Shown: positions 8,320-16,845 of the stretch, piece by piece
Numbering within the stretch: the stretch's first letter is position 1
Layout: each line of letters opens with the position of its first letter
Source: Pseudomonadota bacterium
GTDB lineage: Bacteria; Pseudomonadota; Gammaproteobacteria; Steroidobacterales; Steroidobacteraceae
NCBI GenBank assembly: GCA_023428645.1
Contig: JAEYXD010000211.1
Span: 1-64,000, forward strand
Direction of reading: 5' to 3'
Length of the DNA stretch: 64,000 bases
The notes under the pieces: generated by a model
Database searches by the model: none
What the model saw: only the letters and a program-made list of their open reading frames with translations
Told to the model about the DNA's origin: nothing
Translations under genes and position numbers: made by a program

Positions 8320-9207
8320 TTACGTCGGCGCGTGAGCCGCGCGCCGCGTCCAGAGCGCATACGCGATCAACATGACGGCGATCCAGCCGAGGGCGCCCCA
8401 CCCGATCACGCCGTCGTAGGAGCCGACCAGAAAGTGCGCGGCGGCATCCTCGTTCACGATCGATGCCTTGCGCACGGTTTGAATCGTGCATACCCACGCG
8501 GCGTGCAGGCCGATGCAAGCAGCGATCGCGTGCGTGCGCACCCGCACGAGCGCGAGCAGCACGCCAACCGCGAACAGCGCGAAGAACGAATCGAGCAGCT
8601 CGAGCGGCGCCGCGTACTGTTCCAGCAGCTTGTTCAGCACCGCGAAGCCCGTGCTGTATTCGATCTCCTCCCGCGGCAGTCGCAGCCGCCCGCCGAGGAA
8701 GTGCACGGAGGCGTACAGCAGGCTCGGCAAGACGATCGCGAGCAGCGTTCCGGATTCGCGCTTCACCGCCGTGAACAGCGCGCCGCGAAAGAACGTCTCC
8801 TCGATGAAGGCGACGACGAGCCCGCTCAAGAGCCCGCTCGCGATCAGGGCCGCGAGTTGCCCGGCATTCCACGTGAACTGCGGCTTGAGCTCGCGAATGC
8901 CGAGCCCGAACAACATCGCGATCAGCGGCGCCATGATGGCCGCGCCGACGACCAGCCCGAGGCAGAGCTGCCGCACGAATTGCGGCTTTGGCAGCGCATA
9001 GCCGAGCGCTTCCTTGTTCGCCACATGCCAGCGCCTGAAGATGAAGATGAGCCCGATGAAGGCGACGAGCATCGCGATCCGATGCATCACGCGATGGATC
9101 GGCTGATCGGAGATCAGCCCGACGAGCAGCCAGGCGGGGTAGGTGAGCGCGGCGGCCGCGACCAGCGCGGCGGCGAGGAACAGAAGCAAAGCCAGAAATG
9201 CACGCAT
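8320..9207 (-). CDS. CPBP-family intramembrane metalloprotease
   Basis: Integral membrane protein of 295 residues with an N-terminal hydrophobic segment and several further helices. The family signature EETFFRG (EExxxR) sits in the second half and is followed by membrane segments with conserved His and Asn regions (LYASVHFLGG; GLHAAWV). This matches CPBP/Rce1-like (formerly Abi) putative proteases; bacterial substrates are mostly unknown. I chose the ATG at 9207 because MRAFLALLLFLAAA begins the first helix. The frame stays open upstream, but that part lies over a large inverted repeat and an oppositely directed gene. Convergent with the LON-domain gene, 7 bases apart. Confidence 0.85.
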   Translation of the reverse strand: MRAFLALLLFLAAALVAAAALTYPAWLLVGLISDQPIHRVMHRIAMLVAFIGLIFIFRRWHVANKEALGYALPKPQFVRQLCLGLVVGAAIMAPLIAMLFGLGIRELKPQFTWNAGQLAALIASGLLSGLVVAFIEETFFRGALFTAVKRESGTLLAIVLPSLLYASVHFLGGRLRLPREEIEYSTGFAVLNKLLEQYAAPLELLDSFFALFAVGVLLALVRVRTHAIAACIGLHAAWVCTIQTVRKASIVNEDAAAHFLVGSYDGVIGWGALGWIAVMLIAYALWTRRAAHAPT

Positions 9208-9247
9208 CGTGATTCTTGAGTCGATGAAGTCTCGAAGGGCGAGCGTT

Positions 9248-9284
9248 GCACGCATTACCTGGCGATCCGCCCGGTAATTCGTGC
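9248..9284. promoter_or_regulatory. Large imperfect inverted repeat in a divergent intergenic region
   Basis: Fifteen paired positions, GCACG, ATTACC and GGCG against CGCC, GGTAAT and CGTGC, are interrupted by two single mismatches and close on a three-base loop (ATC). It lies between the leftward CPBP gene (start 9207) and the rightward Myb-like gene (start 9349). The position fits an operator or a 5' leader hairpin. No known operator consensus is recognised. Confidence 0.55.
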
Positions 9285-9348
9285 GAGCGCTCGGCTGCGC
9301 CGCCGGTTTAATCGTTCGTGCATTCGTACCAACGATATGGAGGTCATC

Positions 9349-9768
9349 ATGGACGAAACGAAAGCGGCCGCAATCCTGTCGGCGCTCGCGCAGGGCGTCA
9401 ATCCATCGACGGGCGAGTTGTTCGCGCCCGATAGCCCCTACCAGCAGGCCGATGTCGTGCGCGCGCTGTATGTCGCGTTGGGGCGCCTGCAGCGGCCGGC
9501 CGAGCACACGCGGGAAACGGTCGAGTCCCGTGTTCGCGGCACCGCGCGCTCGAATGTCGGCAAGCCCTGGAGCGCGGCGGACGACGAGCGCCTGCTCGCG
9601 GAATACGACCGCGGCCGCACGCCCGCGGAGCTCGCGCGCGATCTCGGCAGGACGCTCGCGGGAGTGGAGGCGCGGCTGGAAAAGCATGGGCGCCTGAGCT
9701 CGAGCGAGCGCAAGACGACGAATCGCTTCCCGCGCGGCAGTTCAGCGTCCGATCAGGTTCCGAGCTGA
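9349..9768 (+). CDS. Small hypothetical protein with Myb/SANT-like helix-turn-helix
   Basis: A 139-residue soluble protein. The first half (AAILSALAQGVNPSTGELF, then ADVVRALYVALGRLQ) resembles a small conserved proteobacterial family of unknown role. The second half, GKPWSAADDERLLAEYDRG then ARDLGRTLAGVEARLEKHG, looks like a Myb/SANT-type three-helix unit and may bind DNA. The ATG at 9349 follows GGAGG by five bases; a second in-frame ATG at 9337 overlaps that site and is less likely. Nothing in the neighbourhood gives its role, though the inverted repeat at 9248-9284 lies just upstream. Confidence 0.7.
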   Translation: MDETKAAAILSALAQGVNPSTGELFAPDSPYQQADVVRALYVALGRLQRPAEHTRETVESRVRGTARSNVGKPWSAADDERLLAEYDRGRTPAELARDLGRTLAGVEARLEKHGRLSSSERKTTNRFPRGSSASDQVPS

Positions 9769-9866
9769 ATACTCCCTCCCGTCTGGCGGTTCGGCATGAA
9801 ATGCGGCCCTGGACGTCGTCCGTTCGCGACTTTTTCGAATGGGCGGACGTCGTAGGCGCTCGCCAC

Positions 9867-9872
9867 TATAAT
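9867..9872 (+). promoter_or_regulatory. Candidate -10 box upstream of the Wzi-like gene
   Basis: A perfect TATAAT lies 29 bases before the chosen TTG start, in otherwise GC-rich DNA. No good TTGACA-like -35 is visible at the right distance (CGGACG region). I infer that it drives the Wzi-like gene. Confidence 0.4.
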
Positions 9873-9900
9873 TCGGCCGCCTTTGAAGCCGGGAGTCGAG

Positions 9901-11871
9901 TTGAAGTTAGCGCCAACCATCGTCTGCGGAGCTGCCGTCGCCTTTTCGTCGCCCATCGCCTCGGCCCGCGGGGTCTCGCCTTACCTCCCGCTCAATCTCT
10001 CGCCAGCGATCGAACGTCAGATCGAGCGCGTGCTGATCCTGGCAGGCAAGCCGGTCATGCGCAGGCCCATTGCCGCGGCCGTCGTGCTCGACGCGCTGCC
10101 GAGCGCGTGTCAATACGACCGGGCGGCGTGCGAACAGGTTCGTCGCTATCTCCAGAGCTACATGGGCACGTGGGGTGTGACGGCCCTGGACACGCAGCTC
10201 GCCTATTCCACCGGCGACGGGACGATCGTGCTGCCGAACGGCCATGGCGAATCGAGCGATTCCGAATGGCGCGTGACCGCACACGCGTACTATCAGCCGA
10301 GCGACTTTTTCATGGTCAACCTCGGCGGCGTCGCGTACGACGGCGAGGCGACGCCGACCGGCTCGTATCTGAGTCTCGGGTGGCAGTGGGCGCAGCTCGA
10401 CATCGGCTTTCGCGATCACTGGCTGTCGCCGCTCACCGATAGCGCTTCACTCATCAGCACCGAAGCGCCGACGATGCCGTCGGTGACCCTGTCGAACTAT
10501 CAGCCGATCAGCGGTTTCGGGATCAACTACGAGTTTTTCTTCGCGGAGATGTCCGAGCAGCAGGGCATTCTCTACGGCGACACGACGACCGACGGACGTC
10601 CGCGGCTCGCCGGCATGCAGATCGGTTTCGAGCCGGTCGTCGGTTACGCGATCGCGGCGAGTCGAATCACGCAGTACGGCGGTGGGGCGCGCAACGAAGG
10701 CCTCGTCTCGCAGTTTCTGGACGTCATGTTCAAGACGAACAACGATCCCAACGTGCAGGGGACGTCCGCCGAGAGCGGCAACCGCGTCGGGTCGCTGTCG
10801 AGCTCGATCCTGTTTTCCGGCCGGGTGCCGTTCGCCGTGCGCGCCGAATACGCGGGCGAAGACAATACGTACAGCGGCCCCTACCGCTTGGGCGCGACGA
10901 ACTTTTCCCTGGGAATCGATTTTCCGGTGTTATGGCGCCACCTGGATCTCACCGTCGAGGTCTCGGAGTGGCAGAACGTTTGGTACATCCACCATTTATA
11001 TCCCCAAGGGCTCACGAACGAGGGCCGCGTCATCGGGCACTGGTTCGGCGATCAGCGTACTTTCGGCGATGCGATCGGTGGCCACAGTGCGATGCTGCGC
11101 GGCGGCTGGCAGCTCCCGAATGGCGCCTATGCGCAGGCGACGTATCGCACGCTCGCTCTCGACGAGCGCTGGGCGTTCGCGAACCCGCAGCGGCCTTATG
11201 AAACGATGCACCTGCTCGGCGTCGGCTACTTCACGTCCTGGAATGGCTTTGCGGTCCGCGCGCAGGTCGAGGGTGGCCGCGACGTGTTCGGTGAGTCCTT
11301 CGCGCGCGTGAGCGCGGCGTTCGATTTCGCGCGCAATGCCTCACGGCTGGGCTCGGGCGGGTTCGAGCCGAGCCCAAGCTCGGATACCGAAATCTTCGTC
11401 GACGCCGGCCTGCAATACAGCCGGGTTCGCGAGTACCCGCTGTTGTCGTACCAGAAACGCGTGACGAGCCCGTTCGAGCCGGACTATCACTTCGGCATTG
11501 GTGCAAGGCGGCGTGTCTCGCAGCGCAACGACCTCGGCGTGCGCCTGGAGCTCGACGGAATGCACGGGCACAGCTTGATGTCGCTGCGCGCGGTCGACTA
11601 TCGATTCCGCCTGGGCAAGCAGCTCGCGCTCGGAGCTTTCTTCGGCGTGGGCCGTTACGACATCGAGCTGCCGGCGTACGGTTACTATTTCGGTGCCGGC
11701 ATGAGCTATCGAGATCTGCTTCCCGGCTGGGATCTGAATTTCGATTACCGTCACTATGACAAGATAACCCGCGATAAAGGCTTACCTTCCGACCCCGAGT
11801 CGAACCCCGGCATGCCACGCCGTGCCATCGACATCGACGGCTTCGGGCTCTTCGTCTCGAAGCGGTGGTAA
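9901..11871 (+). CDS. Wzi-like capsule assembly / outer-membrane beta-barrel protein
   Basis: A 656-residue exported protein. I choose TTG 9901 because GGGAG lies five bases upstream and MKLAPTIVCGAAVAFSSPIA is a good signal peptide; another TTG at 9883 is possible. The N-terminal periplasmic part is followed by many amphipathic strands (YQPSDFFMVNLGGVAYDG; WRHLDLTVEVSEWQN) and a terminal RW, as in outer-membrane barrels. The pattern matches the Caps_assemb_Wzi family, which anchors or helps surface assembly of polysaccharide; Wzi itself is about 480 residues, so this is a long member. It is the first gene of the polysaccharide island. Confidence 0.82.
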   Translation: MKLAPTIVCGAAVAFSSPIASARGVSPYLPLNLSPAIERQIERVLILAGKPVMRRPIAAAVVLDALPSACQYDRAACEQVRRYLQSYMGTWGVTALDTQLAYSTGDGTIVLPNGHGESSDSEWRVTAHAYYQPSDFFMVNLGGVAYDGEATPTGSYLSLGWQWAQLDIGFRDHWLSPLTDSASLISTEAPTMPSVTLSNYQPISGFGINYEFFFAEMSEQQGILYGDTTTDGRPRLAGMQIGFEPVVGYAIAASRITQYGGGARNEGLVSQFLDVMFKTNNDPNVQGTSAESGNRVGSLSSSILFSGRVPFAVRAEYAGEDNTYSGPYRLGATNFSLGIDFPVLWRHLDLTVEVSEWQNVWYIHHLYPQGLTNEGRVIGHWFGDQRTFGDAIGGHSAMLRGGWQLPNGAYAQATYRTLALDERWAFANPQRPYETMHLLGVGYFTSWNGFAVRAQVEGGRDVFGESFARVSAAFDFARNASRLGSGGFEPSPSSDTEIFVDAGLQYSRVREYPLLSYQKRVTSPFEPDYHFGIGARRRVSQRNDLGVRLELDGMHGHSLMSLRAVDYRFRLGKQLALGAFFGVGRYDIELPAYGYYFGAGMSYRDLLPGWDLNFDYRHYDKITRDKGLPSDPESNPGMPRRAIDIDGFGLFVSKRW

Positions 11872-11892
11872 GCATTCCGGGCGGAAAACTGA

Positions 11893-13077
11893 ATGAAGCG
11901 TAGACCAAAGATCCTGGCGTTCGTGTTGCCTCAGTTCCACACCATTCCCGAGAACGACGAATGGTGGGGTGAGGGCTTTACCGAGTGGACGAACGTGCGC
12001 AAGGCGCAGCCCCTCTTCCCGGGGCATCTGCAGCCGAGAGTTCCCGCAAACGGGCGTTACTACAACCTCCTGGACCCTGCCACGATGGATTGGCAAGCCC
12101 AGCTGGCCAAGACCCATGGGCTCGATGGCTTTTGCTATTACCACTATTGGTTCAACGGCAAGCGGCTGCTCGACAAGCCGCTCGACTTGCTGCTCGAGCG
12201 CGGCAAGCCGGACTTTCCCTTCTGTCTCGCATGGGCGAACGAGCCCTGGACGCGTGCGTGGGACGGCGGTGATCGCGAAGTCTTGATGCCGCAGGAATAC
12301 GGCGGCGAGAGCGATTGGCGCCGACACTTCGACTGCCTGCTGCGCTTCTTCCGCGACCCGCGCTACATCTGCGTGGACGGCAAGCCGATGCTGTTGCTGT
12401 ATCGCACGAACAGCATCGAGGATGCCGACCCGATGCTGCGCTTGTGGCGTCAGCTCGCGTCGAGCGCCGGCTTCCCCGGCTTGCACATCGTCAGCATGAT
12501 GACGGCGTTCGGCACCGATACGCGGCCATTGTTCGACGCACACACCGAGTTCGAGCCGTCGTACACGTTCAGACAGCCCTTGACGTTCTGGTGGCGCAAG
12601 CGCGAGCGCTTCCATCGCAAGCTCAGGCGCGCGAAGCTGCGCTGGCTCGGGCGCGCGGACGGTCCGGTGAACAGCTTCGACTATCGTTCCGTGTGGCGAG
12701 CGATCGCGGCGCGAGAAATCCGTCCGAACGTCTATCCCGGTGCTTTTCTCGATTGGGACAACACGCCGCGCCGCGGGCTCGAGCGGGGCATGGTGTTGCG
12801 CAACTTCGACCGTGCTGTGTTCGCCTCCTGCTTCCGCTCCAAATTGCGGCAGGCGAGTGCGGCCGGGTCCGAGTTCCTGTTCATCGATGCCTGGAACGAA
12901 TGGGCCGAAGGTACCTACCTCGAGCCGGACGAGGCGCGCGGAACCTTCTTCCTCGACACGATTCGCGATGCGGTCAACGAGATCGACGGCGAGATCGCCG
13001 TGAAGTCGCCGGGCAAGTCGCCCAAGGTCGGCGTCGGCACCTCGCCCTCGACGATCAGGGACGCGACCACCTCATAA
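11893..13077 (+). CDS. WbsX / GH99-like glycosyl enzyme
   Basis: A 394-residue cytoplasmic protein of the Glyco_tran_WbsX family, common in O-antigen and capsule loci and structurally related to glycoside hydrolase family 99. Motifs seen: FVLPQFHTIPENDEWWGEGF at the N-terminus, FCYYHYWFNGKRLL, WANEPWTRAWDG, and near the C-terminus WNEWAEGTYLEP (334-345). The precise reaction (transfer or hydrolysis) is not known for the family. It starts 21 bases after the Wzi-like gene on the same strand and is probably co-transcribed. The tail beyond residue 370 is low-complexity and rich in K, P and S. Confidence 0.88.
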   Translation: MKRRPKILAFVLPQFHTIPENDEWWGEGFTEWTNVRKAQPLFPGHLQPRVPANGRYYNLLDPATMDWQAQLAKTHGLDGFCYYHYWFNGKRLLDKPLDLLLERGKPDFPFCLAWANEPWTRAWDGGDREVLMPQEYGGESDWRRHFDCLLRFFRDPRYICVDGKPMLLLYRTNSIEDADPMLRLWRQLASSAGFPGLHIVSMMTAFGTDTRPLFDAHTEFEPSYTFRQPLTFWWRKRERFHRKLRRAKLRWLGRADGPVNSFDYRSVWRAIAAREIRPNVYPGAFLDWDNTPRRGLERGMVLRNFDRAVFASCFRSKLRQASAAGSEFLFIDAWNEWAEGTYLEPDEARGTFFLDTIRDAVNEIDGEIAVKSPGKSPKVGVGTSPSTIRDATTS

Positions 13078-13080
13078 CCA

Positions 13081-13941
13081 TCAGCGGCGGCGCAGCGCGC
13101 GCTGCAGCTTCGTGCCGGTGCGCGACAGCCTGCGGCGTACGCGATGCATCATGTGTTGCGCGGCCAGGCGAGCGATGCCGCGCAGGTTCAAGCGCTCGAT
13201 ACCGACGAGCTCGACATTGCGCTTGAGATAGAGCCCGTCCAGAGAGAAGTCGCGCAAGGGCGGCGCCTGCGGCGACTTGCGGATGAAGGCGAACTCGGGG
13301 AACACGCGCACTTCGCTGACGAGGTCGGGTCGCGAGGCGCAAAGCATCGTCAGCTCCATGATCAGCAACGCGAGCGACGTCCGCCTCGCGTAGCAGGCGG
13401 GAAGGGCGTAGTTCGACCAATGTCCCCAGCCCCAATCCTCGATGACGTACGTTCCGCCGGGGCGCAAGTACGGGAAGGCAATCTCGAACGTGCGCCGGCT
13501 GTGATCGTACTGATGTGACGCGTCGTCGATGATCAGGTCGAGCGGCGTGTCGCCAAATTCGCTCTGCACGATTTGAGTGATGCGCGCCTGATCGGTCTGC
13601 GCGACCTCGTAGAAGCTGCGGATGCGATGACCGCGCTCGTGCGTGCGACAGAATTCATCGAAGGCGGCGACGGGCTGGCAGAGATCGACGCCGACGAACT
13701 TCTCGGCCTCGAACCAGAGGGTGAACAGCGCCGGCGATCCTCCCTGGAAGATGCCGAACTCGAGAATGTGCTTCGGCGGCTCAGTGCCCAGAACCGCGGC
13801 GTACTGTTCGAGGACCGCCCGATTCTTGAGGAGCATGAACCGGTCCCGGGTCGTTTTGCCCGAATAGTCGCCGACGACGCACTGAAACTCGACGCCGTCG
13901 ACGGCAAACTCCAGCTCGCCATGCCACGTCAGCGCCTTCAT
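13081..13941 (-). CDS. Class I SAM-dependent methyltransferase (polysaccharide locus)
   Basis: A 286-residue protein. EFGIFQGGSPALF fits SAM-binding motif I, VGVDLCQPV holds the acidic residue after beta2, and LIIDDASHQYDHS followed by LRPGGTYVIEDWGWG fits motifs of the Methyltransf_24/TylF-like group that acts on sugars and cell-surface glycans. The C-terminus is strongly basic (HRVRRRLSRTGTKLQRALRRR region), suggesting contact with membrane or an anionic partner. The ATG at 13941 begins the conserved part, with AGGG upstream; the longer open frame to 14223 overlaps the dioxygenase gene and is rejected. It is convergent with the WbsX-like gene three bases away. Confidence 0.83.
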   Translation of the reverse strand: MKALTWHGELEFAVDGVEFQCVVGDYSGKTTRDRFMLLKNRAVLEQYAAVLGTEPPKHILEFGIFQGGSPALFTLWFEAEKFVGVDLCQPVAAFDEFCRTHERGHRIRSFYEVAQTDQARITQIVQSEFGDTPLDLIIDDASHQYDHSRRTFEIAFPYLRPGGTYVIEDWGWGHWSNYALPACYARRTSLALLIMELTMLCASRPDLVSEVRVFPEFAFIRKSPQAPPLRDFSLDGLYLKRNVELVGIERLNLRGIARLAAQHMMHRVRRRLSRTGTKLQRALRRR

Positions 13942-14038
13942 AACGACCCTGCTGGACAAAAAATTGTTGGCCCGAGCATCATAGCGCGGCTGCGCCCCGA
14001 AACGCGGGCGCTCGAAGAACAACAGCGGGAGGCGATGC

Positions 14039-14959
14039 GTGAATCCGTTCAGGTGGCTCAAACAAAGCGCGACCGAGTCTCTTCCCGAGCTTGATGGCCA
14101 CCTGCGGCACTTGCACGAGGAGGGTTTCGCGCACATTCGCGGCGGCTTCAAGGCCGGTGTGATCGAAGAAGTGCTCGCCGGCGTGAAGCAGATGCTCGGC
14201 CGCAACCAGGCGATTTTCGGCAAGCATCTGGATGCCGACGGTCACTACCCCCGCATCATCAATCTGCACCTGCTCCATCAGCCGCTCATCCGCCTGCTCA
14301 CCGAGAACCCGCTCGCATTGGCCGTGCAGGACGCGTTCTTCGGCCAGCCGTCATCGCTGTACACCAGCCTGTATTACGAGCGCGGCTCCGCCCAGTCGAT
14401 CCATCGCGATACGCCCTACTTCTCCACGCGCCCGGAGTACCGCTATCTCGGTGTCTGGGTCGCGCTCGAGGACGCGAACGAGGCGAACGGCTGTCTCGAG
14501 ATCATCCGCCGCGGGCATCTCGTTCCGGAGCTCGACCGGCCCGCGATTGCGCTGCGCCATTACAAGACGCTCGATGAAGTGCCGCCCGGATCGCCTTCGG
14601 GCCGGGACATTCTCTGGGATGAATATCAGAGCGAGGTCGTGGAGCGCTGCTTCGCCCAGGGCTTGAAGACCGAGCTGCTGCAGGTGCAGGCCGGTGACGT
14701 GATCATCTGGCACCCGCAGCTGCCTCACGGCGGCTCGAAGATCAAGGACCTGACGCGCACGCGCCATTCATTCGTCATGCACGTGACGCCGGTCGGCACG
14801 CCGGTGTACCAGCAGAACGTGTTCTTCAATCCGCAGAAGAAGTTCAGCGAGCGGGCGAAATGGGCCTATGGCAAGTTCGGTGGCCGGCGCTACGTCGACG
14901 GTCACGTGATCGACATCGGCCACCGCGAGAACAGGGATCTCAAGGATTTCGTGCGCTAG
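14039..14959 (+). CDS. Phytanoyl-CoA dioxygenase (PhyH) family Fe(II)/2-oxoglutarate oxygenase
   Basis: A 306-residue protein with the double-stranded-helix iron site: His122-x-Asp124 in SIHRDTPYF, distal His230 in LPHGGS, and an Arg about 12 residues later for 2-oxoglutarate. The family hydroxylates small molecules, lipids or sugar-linked groups; the substrate here is unknown. The GTG start at 14039 follows GGGAGG by six bases. It is divergent from the methyltransferase and convergent with the msbA-like gene (stops four bases apart). The setting suggests decoration of a glycan or lipid carrier. Confidence 0.85.
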   Translation: MNPFRWLKQSATESLPELDGHLRHLHEEGFAHIRGGFKAGVIEEVLAGVKQMLGRNQAIFGKHLDADGHYPRIINLHLLHQPLIRLLTENPLALAVQDAFFGQPSSLYTSLYYERGSAQSIHRDTPYFSTRPEYRYLGVWVALEDANEANGCLEIIRRGHLVPELDRPAIALRHYKTLDEVPPGSPSGRDILWDEYQSEVVERCFAQGLKTELLQVQAGDVIIWHPQLPHGGSKIKDLTRTRHSFVMHVTPVGTPVYQQNVFFNPQKKFSERAKWAYGKFGGRRYVDGHVIDIGHRENRDLKDFVR

Positions 14960-14963
14960 CGTG

Positions 14964-16706
14964 TCAGGCCGCGCTCTGCTGGTGGTCGTAGAGCGTCCGA
15001 TACAGCGAGTTCGACTCGTAAAGCGTGCTGTGCGAGCCCTGGGCGATCATGCGCGCGTGCTGGAACACGAGAATCATCGAGGCGTGTCGAATCGTGCTGA
15101 AGCGATGCGCGATCATGAGCACCGTCTTGCCGACGACGAGTTTCTTCAGCGCCCGCTGCACGAACTCCTCGCTCTCGGAATCGAGCGCGCTCGTCGCCTC
15201 GTCGAGGATCAGGATCGGCGCGTCGCGTAAGAAGGCGCGCGCGAGCGCCAGCCGCTGCTTCTGCCCGCCCGACAGTTTGCTGCCTCGTTCGCCGGTGATC
15301 GTGTCGTAGCCGTTCGGCAGCGACATGATGAAGTCGTGGGCGAATGCATCCTTGGCCGCACGCTCCACTTCCTCGCGAGTCGCATCCAGTCGGCCGAGCA
15401 ACAGGTTGTTGTAGATCGTGTCGTTGAACAGCACCGGCTCCTGGGACACGAGCGCGACGTTGCGGCGCAGGTCGGCGGATTTGATCTTCCTGACATCGAT
15501 GCCGTCGATGCGGACGGTGCCTTCGGTAACGTCGTAGAAGCGCGGCACGAGGCTCGCGAACGTCGACTTGCCGGCGCCGCTCGGACCGACGAGCGCGCAG
15601 ACGGTGCCGGCGGGGATGTCCGCGGAGACATCGCACAGGGCAGGCTTGCCCGGCGCGTACGCGAAGGTGACGCCCTCGAACGATACGTCGCCCTTGAGTC
15701 GGTCGACGTGAATGGCGTCGGGCGCATCCTCGATCTCCACGGGCTCGTTCAGGATCTCCTCGAGCCGGATCAGCGATGCTTCGCCGCGCTTGAGCTCGTT
15801 GTTCAGCGCGCCCAGCTTCTTCACCGGCTCGTAACACACGGCCAGCGCGAAAATGATCGCGAGAAACGCGTCGAGCTGGATGCGCGCGCGATAGGCGTAG
15901 ATGAACGTGATCGCGATGCCGATCGCCGAGATGATCTCGATCGTCGGCGCCAGCGACTGAGCGTACTTCACGAACTTCATTTGCGCCCTGAACATCGCAT
16001 CGCTGGCGTGCCTGAAGCGATCGACTTCCTTGCGCTCGAGACCGAACGCCCTGACCTCGCGGATGGCGGACAGGTTTTCGGTGAAGCGCTCGGTGAGCGA
16101 GCTGGACTGATTCTGCAGCTGCCGCGCCTTGTCGATCAGCTTGCGGCCGACGTAGCGGATCGGAAACACGCAGACCGGAATGATGGCCATGCTGAACAGC
16201 ACGAGCATCACGCCTTGTTCGGTGAACGCGAGGTACGTGAGATAGCCCATCGCGCCGAGCAGCGTCGCGGGTTGCTTCACGATCTCGTTCGAGATCGCGA
16301 GCAGCGTGACCTGCAGCTGATTCGTGTCGCTGAGCCCGCGCGTGATGAGATCGCCCGTGGAGCGATGGTGGAAGAACGACAGCGGCATGCGCTGCAGCTT
16401 GTCGAAGAATTCGATGCGCAGCGCCTCGAGCACGCGCCCGCCCGCGAACTGGATCAAGTACGAGTTGAAGTAGCCCGCGATGCCCCGCACGGCGAAGATG
16501 AACGGCAGCCACAGCGCAATCGCGATCAGCTCCCAGGTGCTGAGCGGCACGGCGCCCTCGTTGAAAATCTTCGGGAACACCTGTTTGGCCATGAGCGGCA
16601 AGCCCGCGCCGTTGGCGATGCCGTAGATGAGGCCGCAGCCAATGGCTGCCAACACCGTGCGCCGCACGGGCTTGAACAAACGCAAGTAGGGAAAGAATTG
16701 CCGCAT
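14964..16706 (-). CDS. msbA: MsbA-type lipid/polysaccharide ABC exporter (fused TMD-NBD)
   Basis: A 580-residue half-transporter. Residues 1 to about 320 hold six membrane helices (start MRQFFPYLRLFKPVRRTVLA), followed by a nucleotide-binding domain with Walker A VGPSGAGKST, Q-loop SQEPVLFND, signature LSGGQKQRLALARA and Walker B ILILDEATSALD. This is the architecture and size of MsbA, which flips lipid A-core; related exporters move other lipid-linked glycans. No lpxK follows, unlike many classical msbA loci. Because it sits among polysaccharide genes, it may serve that pathway rather than, or as well as, lipid A. The gene symbol is therefore tentative. Confidence 0.85.
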   Translation of the reverse strand: MRQFFPYLRLFKPVRRTVLAAIGCGLIYGIANGAGLPLMAKQVFPKIFNEGAVPLSTWELIAIALWLPFIFAVRGIAGYFNSYLIQFAGGRVLEALRIEFFDKLQRMPLSFFHHRSTGDLITRGLSDTNQLQVTLLAISNEIVKQPATLLGAMGYLTYLAFTEQGVMLVLFSMAIIPVCVFPIRYVGRKLIDKARQLQNQSSSLTERFTENLSAIREVRAFGLERKEVDRFRHASDAMFRAQMKFVKYAQSLAPTIEIISAIGIAITFIYAYRARIQLDAFLAIIFALAVCYEPVKKLGALNNELKRGEASLIRLEEILNEPVEIEDAPDAIHVDRLKGDVSFEGVTFAYAPGKPALCDVSADIPAGTVCALVGPSGAGKSTFASLVPRFYDVTEGTVRIDGIDVRKIKSADLRRNVALVSQEPVLFNDTIYNNLLLGRLDATREEVERAAKDAFAHDFIMSLPNGYDTITGERGSKLSGGQKQRLALARAFLRDAPILILDEATSALDSESEEFVQRALKKLVVGKTVLMIAHRFSTIRHASMILVFQHARMIAQGSHSTLYESNSLYRTLYDHQQSAA

Positions 16707-16845
16707 GGGTTAACGCTACATCAACATCATGGCAGCCGAGTGGCGGCTGCGGGTACTGTAAGCCAGGATATTCAAGCGACGACTTGCATGGCGGCGCTTC
16801 TTGTACTCGTCCTTCCGATCATGATTCGTGCATCATCTACCGCCA

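Noticed and set aside
9208..9687. N-terminal extension of the CPBP protease to 9687
   Set aside because: It would cover an inverted repeat and an oppositely directed gene with its own GGAGG site; the first membrane helix starts at 9207.
14964..16706. Dedicated O-antigen ABC transporter (Wzm/Wzt)
   Set aside because: Membrane and ATPase domains are fused in the MsbA exporter layout and there is no separate Wzm or carbohydrate-binding Wzt tail.
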